From Streptomyces sp. NBC_00457 (GTDB lineage: Bacteria > Actinomycetota > Actinomycetes > Streptomycetales > Streptomycetaceae), in contig NZ_CP107905.1 in NCBI RefSeq assembly GCF_036014015.1, forward strand, positions 2,604,001-2,668,000: a stretch of 64,000 nt of DNA, given 5' to 3'. The position numbers were made by a program, and so were the translations under genes. The notes under the pieces were generated by a model. The model did not search any database and was not told the DNA's origin. It saw only the letters and a list, made by a program, of their open reading frames with translations. Below are positions 8,511 through 16,193 of this stretch, piece by piece (within the stretch, counting starts at the first letter, position 1; each line of letters starts with the position of its first letter).

Positions 8511-10211
8511 ATGCGGCTGCGCGCACTGCTGGACACCGACGCGCTGGGCCTCAGGCTGCTCGGCGGCGAGGACGAGCTGGACCGCACCGTCCGCGGCGTG
8601 ATGACCACCGACCTCAGGGACCCCAGCCGCTATCTCTCCGGCGGGGAGCTGGTGCTCACGGGCCTGGCCTGGCGCCGGGACGCCGAGGACTCCGAGCCGT
8701 TCGTACGGATCCTGGTGGCGGCCGGCGTGGCCGCGCTCGCCGCCGGTGAGGCCGAGCTCGGGGACGTCCCGGACGATCTGGTGGTCGCCTGCGCCAAGCA
8801 CCGGCTGCCGCTGTTCGCGGTGCATGAGTCGGTGGCGTTCGCGACGATCACCGAGCATGTCGTACGGCAGGTCTCGGGCGAGCGCGCCGGGGACCTCGCG
8901 GCGGTGGTCGACCGGCACCGGCGGATGATGACCTCGGGCCCCGCGGGCGGCGGCCCCGACGTGGTCCTCGACCTCCTCGGCTCCGACCTCGACCTGAGCG
9001 CCTGGGTGCTGTCGCCGACCGGGCGGCTCATCGCGGGCCCGAAGGTGGGCGGGCCCGAGCTGCCCGCCGACCTGTGTGCGCGGCTGGCGGCCGAGCATCT
9101 GGCGGCCGCCCGCACGGGACGGCGGGGCCCGCACCGGGTGACGCTGGGCGCCGCGCCGTACGCACTGTTCCCGATCCGCAGCTGGGGGCACCTCCCGGCG
9201 GTGGCTGGGGAAGGGCGCTCCCCGCAGGGCGCCCGGGACGTGCGGGAGACGGTGCTGTCGGACTGGCTGCTGGCCGTCGCGGCGGATGCCGGGGACTGGC
9301 CGGAGGAACGGCTCGACCTGCTCCAGGGCGTCACCCAGCTGATCGCGGTCGAGCGGGACCGGCGGGACGCAGCCCGTACGGTGCGCAGGCGGCTCGCGCA
9401 GGAGGTGCTGGAGCTGGTGCAGACCGGGGCCGCGCCCGCCGAGATCGCCGCCCGGCTGCGGGTGGCCGCGCCGGTGCTGCTGCCCGGGCTCGGCGCCGCG
9501 CCGCACTGGCAGGTGGTCGTGGCCCGCGTGGAGTGGGACGGCGGGGACATCGAGGGCGGGCCGGTCGCCCAGTCGCTGCTTGAGGAGATCCTCGTCGACC
9601 CGCTGTCGACGGGACCGGAGCCCTCCGACCGTATCGCCGTCGCCCACACCGGCGACGAGGCGATCGCCCTCGTACCCCTTCCGGCGGTGTCGACCGAGCA
9701 CGACGGCTCCGAGACGGGTATCCACGCCGACGCGCTCCTGGAGTCCGTACGGGATCCCCTGGCGGCCGGTCTCGACGAGGACGGGCGGGTCACGCTCGGC
9801 GTCAGCGCGGCCGTGCACTCGGCGGAGGGGCTGCGCGGGGCGCTGGAGGAGGCGCGGCACGCACGGCGGGTGGCGGCGGCCCGGCCCGGCCGGGTGTGCG
9901 CGGCCGGCCACCAGGAGCTGGCCTCGCACGTCCTGCTGCTGCCGTTCGTCCCGGACGACGTACGACGTGCCTTCACGGCCCGGCTGCTGGACCCCCTCCG
10001 GGACTACGACCGCCGGCACCGCGCCGAACTGATCCCCACCCTGGAGGCGTTCCTCGACTGCGACGGCTCCTGGACCCGCTGCGCCACCCGCCTCCACCTG
10101 CACGTCAACACGCTGCGCTACCGCGTCGGCAGGATCGAGCAGTTGACGAGCCGTGACCTGTCCCGCCTGGAGGACAAGCTCGATTTCTTCCTGGCGTTGC
10201 GGATGAGTTGA
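8511..10211 (+). CDS. PucR family purine-catabolism regulator
   Basis: A 566-residue activator-type regulator. The N-terminal PucR domain (residues 1-125, e.g. VRGVMTTDLRDPSRYLSGGELVLTG) is the ligand-sensing module; a central GGDEF-like/CdaR segment follows; the C-terminus has the PucR helix-turn-helix with CATRLHLHVNTLRYRVGRIE (about residues 524-543), the usual DNA-binding helix. ATG at 8511 has only a weak purine-rich ribosome site. Divergent orientation to the xdh genes makes them its likely targets; in Bacillus PucR controls purine degradation. Confidence 0.92.
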   Translation: MRLRALLDTDALGLRLLGGEDELDRTVRGVMTTDLRDPSRYLSGGELVLTGLAWRRDAEDSEPFVRILVAAGVAALAAGEAELGDVPDDLVVACAKHRLPLFAVHESVAFATITEHVVRQVSGERAGDLAAVVDRHRRMMTSGPAGGGPDVVLDLLGSDLDLSAWVLSPTGRLIAGPKVGGPELPADLCARLAAEHLAAARTGRRGPHRVTLGAAPYALFPIRSWGHLPAVAGEGRSPQGARDVRETVLSDWLLAVAADAGDWPEERLDLLQGVTQLIAVERDRRDAARTVRRRLAQEVLELVQTGAAPAEIAARLRVAAPVLLPGLGAAPHWQVVVARVEWDGGDIEGGPVAQSLLEEILVDPLSTGPEPSDRIAVAHTGDEAIALVPLPAVSTEHDGSETGIHADALLESVRDPLAAGLDEDGRVTLGVSAAVHSAEGLRGALEEARHARRVAAARPGRVCAAGHQELASHVLLLPFVPDDVRRAFTARLLDPLRDYDRRHRAELIPTLEAFLDCDGSWTRCATRLHLHVNTLRYRVGRIEQLTSRDLSRLEDKLDFFLALRMS

Positions 10212-10244
10212 GGTGACCGGATCGGTCGCGTGAGATCAACGCAA

Positions 10245-10258
10245 GTGAAAACTTTCAC
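10245..10258. promoter_or_regulatory. GTGAAA-AC-TTTCAC inverted repeat
   Basis: Perfect 6-bp arms with a 2-bp centre, in the 129-bp gap between the pucR stop and the next plus-strand gene. It is one of few AT-containing stretches here and could be an operator for the downstream TPR-like gene. Confidence 0.35.
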
Positions 10259-10340
10259 ACTCCCTCTTGGCCAGGGCCGACGATTCGTGCTGAGATGCCG
10301 CCACCACTCATAGCTCGACGGCGCGCTCGGGGAGGGCAAC

Positions 10341-11123
10341 GTGGCGCATTCCGCCATGTCTGGTTTCGGAACGACCCCTGGTGACGATCCCCTCCAGACC
10401 GCGGTATGGCGGCTGCGCTCCCGCGCGTGCTGGGCGGACGCGGCGGCCCTGCTCCGGCCCGACACCCCGGCGTCCGCGTTGCAGCGGGCCGCGCTGCTGG
10501 TCGAACGGTGTCTCTACACCGAGCAGGGCTGGGAGGAGGCCGAGGACGGGCTGCGTACGGCCGAGGCGCTGGCCCACACCGACGAGGAGCGGGGCGCGGC
10601 CGCTTGTGAACGCGGGCAACTTGCCTACGCGGCCACGCTGCACACGGTCCGGGACCGGGCGGACGAGGCGCGGGCCGCGCTGGGCCGGGCGGCGGCGCTG
10701 ATCCCGCCGGGGGCGCCGGGCCGCGCGCTGCTGGACTTCCGCCGGGGCCTGCTGGCCGAGAACCTGACGCTCTCCCCGCAGGCGGCGCGCGCCGCGTACC
10801 GCCGGGCCCACGCGGGCGCCACGGCCCACTCCGACCCGCTCCTGCTGTCGTTCACGTGGCGCCATCTGGCCGGGCTCGCCCTGCGGGACGGCGAGTTGGC
10901 GGAGGCGCGGCACGGTTTCACCGAATCCCTGCGCATCCGGGAGGAGTTGGGCTATCTCGTGGGTACGGCGCCGGCGCTGGTGTCCCTGGCCGACGCGGAG
11001 GTGGAGCCGGAGGCTTCGCGTCTGCGGGAGGAGGCCCGCCGGCTGTTCCGGCTGCTGGGGGGCGTACCGACGTGGCTGGCACGGGAGTTGGCGCCTCCCG
11101 CGCCACCGGCGGCGACGGCCTGA
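10341..11123 (+). CDS. TPR-like helical-repeat protein, function unknown
   Basis: A 260-residue Ala/Arg/Leu-rich helical protein. Repeated helix pairs such as ALLVERCLYTEQGWEEAEDGL, AACERGQLAYAATL and LAGLALRDGELAEARHGFTESLRIREEL have tetratricopeptide spacing; the last is the clearest TPR. No catalytic domain, signal or membrane segment. GTG start with GGGAGGG six bases upstream. Such proteins act as scaffolds, but nothing here identifies a partner. Confidence 0.8.
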   Translation: MAHSAMSGFGTTPGDDPLQTAVWRLRSRACWADAAALLRPDTPASALQRAALLVERCLYTEQGWEEAEDGLRTAEALAHTDEERGAAACERGQLAYAATLHTVRDRADEARAALGRAAALIPPGAPGRALLDFRRGLLAENLTLSPQAARAAYRRAHAGATAHSDPLLLSFTWRHLAGLALRDGELAEARHGFTESLRIREELGYLVGTAPALVSLADAEVEPEASRLREEARRLFRLLGGVPTWLARELAPPAPPAATA

Positions 11124-11300
11124 GCGGGGGCACGGCTTGAACGGAGCCACGGCCCGAACGGGGCACACGCCTGAGCGGGGCCGTCCGCCCGCGCGGAGCC
11201 ACGGCCTGAACAGGGCCACGGGTTGAGTGGAGCACACGGCCCGAACGGGGCCACGGCCCGAGCGGGATGGCCGCCTGAACGGGCCGGCCGCCCGCGCGCG
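11115..11300. repeat. Degenerate 17-18-bp tandem repeat array
   Basis: About eleven imperfect head-to-tail copies of a unit close to ACGGCCTGAACGGGGCC. The array begins inside the last codons of the TPR-like gene and fills the gap to the end of the GntR gene. Variants include ACGGCTTGAACGGAGCC, ACGGCCCGAACGGGGCAC and ACGGCCTGAACAGGGCC. It looks like a decayed minisatellite formed by slippage. Confidence 0.75.
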
Positions 11301-11312
11301 CTCCACGTGCGC

Positions 11313-12140
11313 TCAGCTCGCCCCGGCGAAGTGCTCCCCCACCAGTGCCCGGACCCCGTCCAGGTCACGCGAGATCAACGCGTCCAGCAGCGCCGTGTGC
11401 TGTGCCGCGTCCGCGAGCAGTTCCGCGCGCCCGCGTCCGGCGGGGCCACCCACCAGGGGCCACTGGGCCCGGCGGTGGAGGTCCTCGGCGAGGTGCACGA
11501 GCTGCTCGTTGCCGGACAGGGCGAGCAGCCCGCGGTGAAAGGCCCGGTCCGAGTCGGCGTACGTCACCCGGCAGCCGGTGCCGGCCGCCCGTACCGTCGC
11601 CTCGGCGAGGGGACGCAGATCCGCCCAGCGTTCGACCGGCACCGTCCGCGCGAGGCGCAGCATCACCGGAACCTCGATCAGGGACCGGACCTCGGCCAGC
11701 TCGGCCAGCTCGCGGGCGCCGCGCTCGATGACGCGGAAGCCGCGGTTCGGCACCACCTCGACGGCGCCTTCCAGGGCCAGTTGCTGCATCGCCTCCCGTA
11801 CGGGCGTCGCGGAGACGCCGAAGCGGTCGCCGAGCGCGGGCGCCGAGTACAGCTCGCCCGGGGTCAGTTCGCCCGAGACCAGCGCGGTGCGCAGGGCGTC
11901 GAGGATCTGCCCGCGCACGGAGGACCGCTGGACGGTGGGGCGGGGACGCGGAATCGGCGTCTCGCTGTGGGTGTGCTCACCCCGGACACCGCCGGCATCG
12001 GGCCCGGGCGCGGCTGCCGCGTCCCGCCCCCGGTCCAGGTCGGCCGCCTGCGGCTGGGACGGGACCCGCGGTCCGCCGGCCGGCATCCGCGCCCGCTCCG
12101 GACGCCCCGTCTCCGTGGAGCCCTGCGTGCCCTGCCTCAC
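11313..12140 (-). CDS. GntR family transcriptional regulator (FCD subfamily)
   Basis: A 275-residue regulator. A disordered Pro/Arg-rich N-terminus of about 65 residues precedes a winged helix (SSVRGQILDALRTALVSGEL, then LGDRFGVSATPVREAMQQLALEGAVEV) and a C-terminal helical FCD domain with spaced Asp/His residues (DRAFHRGLLALSGNEQL, AQHTALLDALISRD) that usually bind a metal and carboxylate ligand. GTG at 12140 is chosen because GGAGGAGG lies just upstream; an in-frame GTG at 12167 has no such site. It is divergent from the FhuF-like gene. Confidence 0.88.
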   Translation of the reverse strand: MRQGTQGSTETGRPERARMPAGGPRVPSQPQAADLDRGRDAAAAPGPDAGGVRGEHTHSETPIPRPRPTVQRSSVRGQILDALRTALVSGELTPGELYSAPALGDRFGVSATPVREAMQQLALEGAVEVVPNRGFRVIERGARELAELAEVRSLIEVPVMLRLARTVPVERWADLRPLAEATVRAAGTGCRVTYADSDRAFHRGLLALSGNEQLVHLAEDLHRRAQWPLVGGPAGRGRAELLADAAQHTALLDALISRDLDGVRALVGEHFAGAS

Positions 12141-12250
12141 GGGGTCCTCCTCCGGCCTTGTCGGCACTTGGGGTCATTACGGCGGGTTGTTACTCGTCCG
12201 TCAAGCACCATAGGGCCAGAAGCGGCCGGTTCACATCTCAATGATGTTGG

Positions 12251-12269
12251 GTAAGGTAAGGCTTACCTC
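12251..12269. promoter_or_regulatory. Iron box (DmdR/IdeR-type operator)
   Basis: GTAAGGTAAGGCTTACCTC contains perfect arms AGGTAAG/CTTACCT around one base, matching the actinobacterial iron box consensus (TTAGGTTAGGCTAACCTAA). It lies 39 bases before the FhuF-like start and overlaps the expected promoter, so iron-replete repression by DmdR1 is predicted. Confidence 0.88.
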
Positions 12270-12307
12270 TACCCGGCCCCGGAACGACACCAGATCGGCG
12301 GTCCCGT

Positions 12308-13156
12308 ATGCCCGTGCCCCGCTCGGCCCTCGCGGACGCCTACACGCGTCTGGCCGAGGTCCTCCCGGGGCTGCCGATCACCCAGCTCGGCGCCGGGGAG
12401 CAGGCCCCCCGGGACGGCGGCTGGATCACCGCCGACGCGCTCGCGGAGGGCGGAGCCGGCCTGGACGCGTTCCTGGCCTGGGACGACGCACAGGTCGAGC
12501 GTGACCACGGACAGCGCGCGCGACCGGATGTCGTCGCCAGCTTCGGCCTGCACCGGTACGCCTGGCCGGCCTGTCTGCTGATCACCGTGCCGTGGTTCCT
12601 GAGCCGCCGGGTGCCGCGCTTCCACGTGACGGACGTCTCGTACGACCGGACGGTCCCGGACCTGGACATCGGCCGCCTCGCCGTCCGCGCCCACAGCTTC
12701 GCCTGTCTGCCCGGCGACCCCGCCGCCGTCCTGCCCGGCGCCCGTGTCGTCGCCGACGAGGAGGCGCTGCGCGGCGAGGTGCGGGAGGCCGTCGCCGAGC
12801 ATCTGGAACCCGTGCTCGCGGCCTTCGGTCCGCGGATGCGGCGGCGCGGGCGGGCGCTGTGGGGCATGGCGACCGACGAGGTCGTCGAGGGGCTCTGGTA
12901 CGTCGCCGAGGTGATCGGCGAGCAGGAGCGGGCGAGGCGGGAGCTGGAGCTGCTGCTGCCGGGGGCGACCAAGCCGTACGTCGGCTCCGCCGCCTTCCGC
13001 GAGCTGACCGGGCCGGCCGGCGAGCCGCTGCCCACCCGGGACCGGGCGAGCTGCTGCATGTTCTACACGCTGGACCCCGAGGACGCCTGCGCCACCTGCC
13101 CGCGCACCTGCGACGCGGACCGCGTCGTCAAACTCCTGGCCGAAGCGGCCAGTTGA
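12308..13156 (+). CDS. FhuF-like ferric-siderophore reductase (2Fe-2S)
   Basis: A 282-residue protein ending in the FhuF cluster signature CC-x10-C-x2-C (C249, C250, C261, C264), which binds an unusual 2Fe-2S centre. FhuF-type reductases release iron from imported ferric siderophores in the cytoplasm. ATG at 12308 is used; a good ribosome site is not obvious. The intact iron box upstream independently supports a role in iron acquisition. No siderophore transporter is adjacent, so it probably serves systems encoded elsewhere. Confidence 0.92.
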   Translation: MPVPRSALADAYTRLAEVLPGLPITQLGAGEQAPRDGGWITADALAEGGAGLDAFLAWDDAQVERDHGQRARPDVVASFGLHRYAWPACLLITVPWFLSRRVPRFHVTDVSYDRTVPDLDIGRLAVRAHSFACLPGDPAAVLPGARVVADEEALRGEVREAVAEHLEPVLAAFGPRMRRRGRALWGMATDEVVEGLWYVAEVIGEQERARRELELLLPGATKPYVGSAAFRELTGPAGEPLPTRDRASCCMFYTLDPEDACATCPRTCDADRVVKLLAEAAS

Positions 13157-13217
13157 GGACCTGCGGACTCGACAGCCCCACGGTTACAGGCGATTCACAG
13201 TTTCCTCACTTCTCGCA

Positions 13218-13242
13218 GGAACTTTCCGTCGAACCATCCGTA
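13218..13242 (+). promoter_or_regulatory. Candidate ECF sigma promoter upstream of DUF2637 gene
   Basis: GGAAC, 16 bases, then CGTA matches the general form of extracytoplasmic-function sigma promoters (AAC/CGTA type). It lies 180 bases before the DUF2637 start. A TAGTCT hexamer a few bases further could instead be a housekeeping -10. Confidence 0.4.
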
Positions 13243-13421
13243 CGGGTAGTCTTATTCGAACTCAACTCTCGCCCCTCACGCGGCAGTTCGAGCAGAACGC
13301 CGCCCTGGGCATCCCCTTGCACTTCCTTGGCGGCCTCTTGCCCCGAAACCCCCTGAGGGGCGGTGGAATTGGGCCACCATGGCGGGCGTTACACGCCCTA
13401 TCCCAATGCAAGGGACCCCAG

Positions 13422-14471
13422 ATGAGATTGACCGACATATCGCTGAACTGGCTGCTTCCGGGCGCCGTACTGCTCCTGGGCATGCTGGCGGCGGTGGCGG
13501 TGCTCGCGCGTGGCAAGCGCACCTCGGGGAAGGACGCGAGCGCGGACGACTCGTGGGAGCGCAGCGAGGAGCGCCGCAGGCGCAAGGAGGCCATATACGG
13601 CACCGCCTCCTACGTGCTGCTGTTCTGCTGTGCGGCGGTGGCGGCCGCACTCTCCTTCCACGGCCTGGTCGGCTTCGGCCAGCAGAACCTCAACCTGTCC
13701 GGCGGCTGGGAGTACCTGGTCCCGTTCGGCCTCGACGGCGCGGCCATGTTCTGCTCGGTGCTCGCGGTGCGCGAGGCCAGCCATGGTGAGGCCGCGCTCG
13801 GCTCCCGGATACTCGTGTGGACGTTCGCCGGTGCCGCGGCCTGGTTCAACTGGGTGCACGCGCCCAGGGGTCTGGGCCATGACGGCGCCCCCCAGTTCTT
13901 CGCGGGCATGTCCTTGTCGGCGGCCGTCCTCTTCGACCGGGCGCTGAAGCAGACCCGCAAGGCCGCGCTGCGCGAACAGGGCCTGGTGCCGCGTCCGCTG
14001 CCGCAGATCCGTGTCGTCCGCTGGCTGCGGGCGCCCCGCGAGACCTACAGGGCCTGGTCGCTGATGCTCCTCGAGGGCGTACGCAGCCTGGACGAGGCCG
14101 TCGACGAGGTGCGCGAGGACAAGCGGCAGAAGGATTCGGCCCGACTGCGCCGGCGCGAGCAGGAGCGGGTCGAGCGGGCCCAGCTCAAGGCGATCAGCCG
14201 GGGTCACCGCGGCTTCGTCGGACGCGGCCCCGGCCCCGGACGGCCGATGGAGATGCCGGCCCTGGAGCGCGACTCCGACCGAGTCACCGCGGAGCCTGCC
14301 ATATCCACCTCGGAGCCCCTGCCCGTACGCTCACGGCCCTCCCTGCAGCCCGTCCGCCAGAGCTCTGACCCGATCACCGTGGACCTCACCGCGGAGGACG
14401 ACACGATGGCGCTGCCGCGCCTCGACTCCCTGGAGCGCAAGCTCAAGGACCTGGAGCAGCAGTTCGGCTAG
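13422..14471 (+). CDS. DUF2637 membrane protein (SpdB-like)
   Basis: A 349-residue protein. An N-terminal membrane helix (residues 8-29) is followed by a charged loop and three more hydrophobic segments (about 60-155: YGTASYVLLFCCAAVAAALS, YLVPFGLDGAAMFCSVLAV, ILVWTFAGAAAWFNW), the DUF2637 fold. The rest is cytoplasmic, highly charged and coiled-coil-like (about 200-270 and the last 20 residues). DUF2637 proteins occur on actinomycete chromosomes and conjugative plasmids; function unproven. Preceded by AAGGGACCCCAG. Confidence 0.85.
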   Translation: MRLTDISLNWLLPGAVLLLGMLAAVAVLARGKRTSGKDASADDSWERSEERRRRKEAIYGTASYVLLFCCAAVAAALSFHGLVGFGQQNLNLSGGWEYLVPFGLDGAAMFCSVLAVREASHGEAALGSRILVWTFAGAAAWFNWVHAPRGLGHDGAPQFFAGMSLSAAVLFDRALKQTRKAALREQGLVPRPLPQIRVVRWLRAPRETYRAWSLMLLEGVRSLDEAVDEVREDKRQKDSARLRRREQERVERAQLKAISRGHRGFVGRGPGPGRPMEMPALERDSDRVTAEPAISTSEPLPVRSRPSLQPVRQSSDPITVDLTAEDDTMALPRLDSLERKLKDLEQQFG

Positions 14472-14535
14472 GAAAGCCGGGACGGACGCAGTCGACGTCA
14501 GGGGGTACGGCCCGGGGCCGTGCCCCCTTTCGCGG

Positions 14536-15009
14536 TCACGCGGCCCCCGCGTCGAGTTCGAACCACACCGCCTTCCCCACCCCGTGCGGCCGTACGCCCC
14601 AGGCGTCCGCGAGGGACTGCACCAGGGCCAGGCCACGGCCGTGCGTACCGTCGTCGGCGTTCGGTACGCACAGCCGGGGCCTGCGGGCGACGAAGTCCCG
14701 TACCTCCACCCGCAGTCCGCGGGGTCCTACGACGGCCGTCAGGACCGCGTCGTTGTCGGTGTGGACGATGGCGTTGGTGACGAGTTCGCTGGTGAGCAGT
14801 TCCGCTATCTCGGACCGCCCGGGCTTGCCCCAGTGCCGTAACAGCTCGCGCAGTGCCCTGCGTGCCTCCGGGACCGCCTTCAGGTCCGCGCGTCCGAGTC
14901 TGCGCCGCAGCTGCGGCCGCGCCGTGACGCCGTCGGTCTCTTCCTCCACCATGTGAGCCGAGAAGGCCCCGATCGCCGTGGGACCGCCCCCTCGTGCCTG
15001 CCTTTTCAT
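14536..15009 (-). CDS. Anti-sigma-factor-type ATP-binding protein (HATPase_c_2)
   Basis: A 157-residue serine-kinase/anti-sigma-like protein of the SpoIIAB/RsbW superfamily. The N box LLTSELVTNAIVHTDND and G box GTHGRGLALVQSLADAWG are intact, and the C-terminus GKAVWFEL is typical of the Streptomyces expansion of this family. Stand-alone members usually act on sigma factors or anti-anti-sigma proteins; no partner is adjacent. ATG start is accepted; M20 is an in-frame alternative. Confidence 0.88.
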   Translation of the reverse strand: MKRQARGGGPTAIGAFSAHMVEEETDGVTARPQLRRRLGRADLKAVPEARRALRELLRHWGKPGRSEIAELLTSELVTNAIVHTDNDAVLTAVVGPRGLRVEVRDFVARRPRLCVPNADDGTHGRGLALVQSLADAWGVRPHGVGKAVWFELDAGAA

Positions 15010-15359
15010 GACCCCCGCCTGCGTGCCGATGTCGGTTCCCCTCTGCCTCGAACACGTTCACGGGGATCCATGCCCGTTGGCTCACTCGACAGTCATGTGG
15101 AATCGTCAACGACCGGCTGTTCGGCCATGCGTACGACAGCCGCCGCGCTGTCGATGGACCCTGGTGGAGGCGGCCTCGGGACAGGCCGGGTCACCCTTCG
15201 TACGCCGCACGCTGTACGGGTGCGCGGCTGCGGGGTATCGGCCCAACTGCCCATGGCGCGCTGCCGATCCCGCCGTATGCGACGAAGCCGTGGGGCAGCT
15301 GGGTCCGACCGGTTCCCCCGGCCCGTGAAGCTGGCCGGAAATCGCCGCTTTCGGGCCTT
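15010..15359. other. 350-bp intergenic region, no gene seen
   Basis: Upstream of the ATPase gene and downstream of the secreted-protein gene. Open frames cross it on both strands but lack ribosome sites and recognisable protein sequence. It presumably holds the ATPase promoter. Confidence 0.5.
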
Positions 15360-15381
15360 GTTCAGTGGAGGTTCAGTGGAG
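15360..15381. repeat. 11-bp tandem duplication across a stop codon
   Basis: GTTCAGTGGAG occurs twice head to tail. The minus-strand secreted protein gene ends inside it (TGA at 15373-15375), so the duplication leaves a second identical stop context just downstream. Probably a recent slippage event. Confidence 0.8.
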
Positions 15382-15978
15382 CTTGGCGACAGCCGTGGTC
15401 GTCGTCTTCTTGAAGGCCCTCACCGGCGCGTCGTCGAAGTCGCCGAGCTGCGACCACTCCACGACCGTGACGGTGCGTCCGTCCCGGCCGACCGACAGGA
15501 GGTGGATGTCCGTCGCACCCCAGGAGGCGGCGGTGTGCAGGCCGTGCACACGGGCGCCCTCCTCGACGGGCAGGGTGCCGTAGTCCTTGTGCGTGGCCTC
15601 GATCTCCGGGTCCCGCTCGATGCGGGCGGGGCAGGTCCGTATCTCCTTGTTGAGGCGGGTGGCGAGGGCCTTGGCCTTGGCGGCCGTGCCCGTGACGATG
15701 TTCAACTGGCGGGCGCTCGCGTCCAGTTCGGTGTGGAAGGCACGGTAGCGGGAGTCGTAGCCCGGCAACGCGTCCGCCAGGCACAACAGCAGTTCCTCCG
15801 GGACGCCGTCGGTGATGGCGCCCGCGGTCCAGGAGGAGGACGGGTGCGGCGGCAGGTCGGCGGCCGAGAGGAACCCCGTGCGGGGTGTCGCGCCGGCCGG
15901 TGCGGTGAGTACGGAACCGAGCATGAGGCCCGTGAGGGCGAGTAGGGTGAGCGCGCCTGCGCGGGTCTGCTTGAGCAT
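15373..15978 (-). CDS. Secreted protein of unknown function
   Basis: A 201-residue exported protein with a Sec signal peptide (MLKQTRAGALTLLALTGLML, cleavage likely after APAGA). The mature part has two Cys (LLLCLADALPGYD and IRTCPARIE) that could form a disulfide, and a strand-rich second half (ATDIHLLSVGRDGRTVTVVEW). It resembles the many Streptomyces secreted proteins of sensor-domain type, but I cannot assign a family. ATG at 15978 follows GGGGAC; longer in-frame starts lack a signal peptide. Confidence 0.75.
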   Translation of the reverse strand: MLKQTRAGALTLLALTGLMLGSVLTAPAGATPRTGFLSAADLPPHPSSSWTAGAITDGVPEELLLCLADALPGYDSRYRAFHTELDASARQLNIVTGTAAKAKALATRLNKEIRTCPARIERDPEIEATHKDYGTLPVEEGARVHGLHTAASWGATDIHLLSVGRDGRTVTVVEWSQLGDFDDAPVRAFKKTTTTAVAKLH

Positions 15979-16193
15979 GGGTGTCCCCGTGGTGAGTGTG
16001 TGAACGACAGGAGCCGCCGCGACTCCGGGTGGTCGGCCCGGTCCTGGTCGGTGCGGCACCCAGAGCATCAGCGGTCACGGCGGGCGGGCGCAACCTCCGG
16101 CGCACCGTCGGCGACGGTGGAACCGTCCCAGCCCGTCCGACGTGCAGATACAGGGGGTGCCTGGGATGGCGTCCCGGGAGGGAATACGGGGGA

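Noticed and set aside
14953..15945. 330-codon plus-strand frame
   Set aside because: Antisense to the secreted-protein gene and through an intergenic region; no family or ribosome site.
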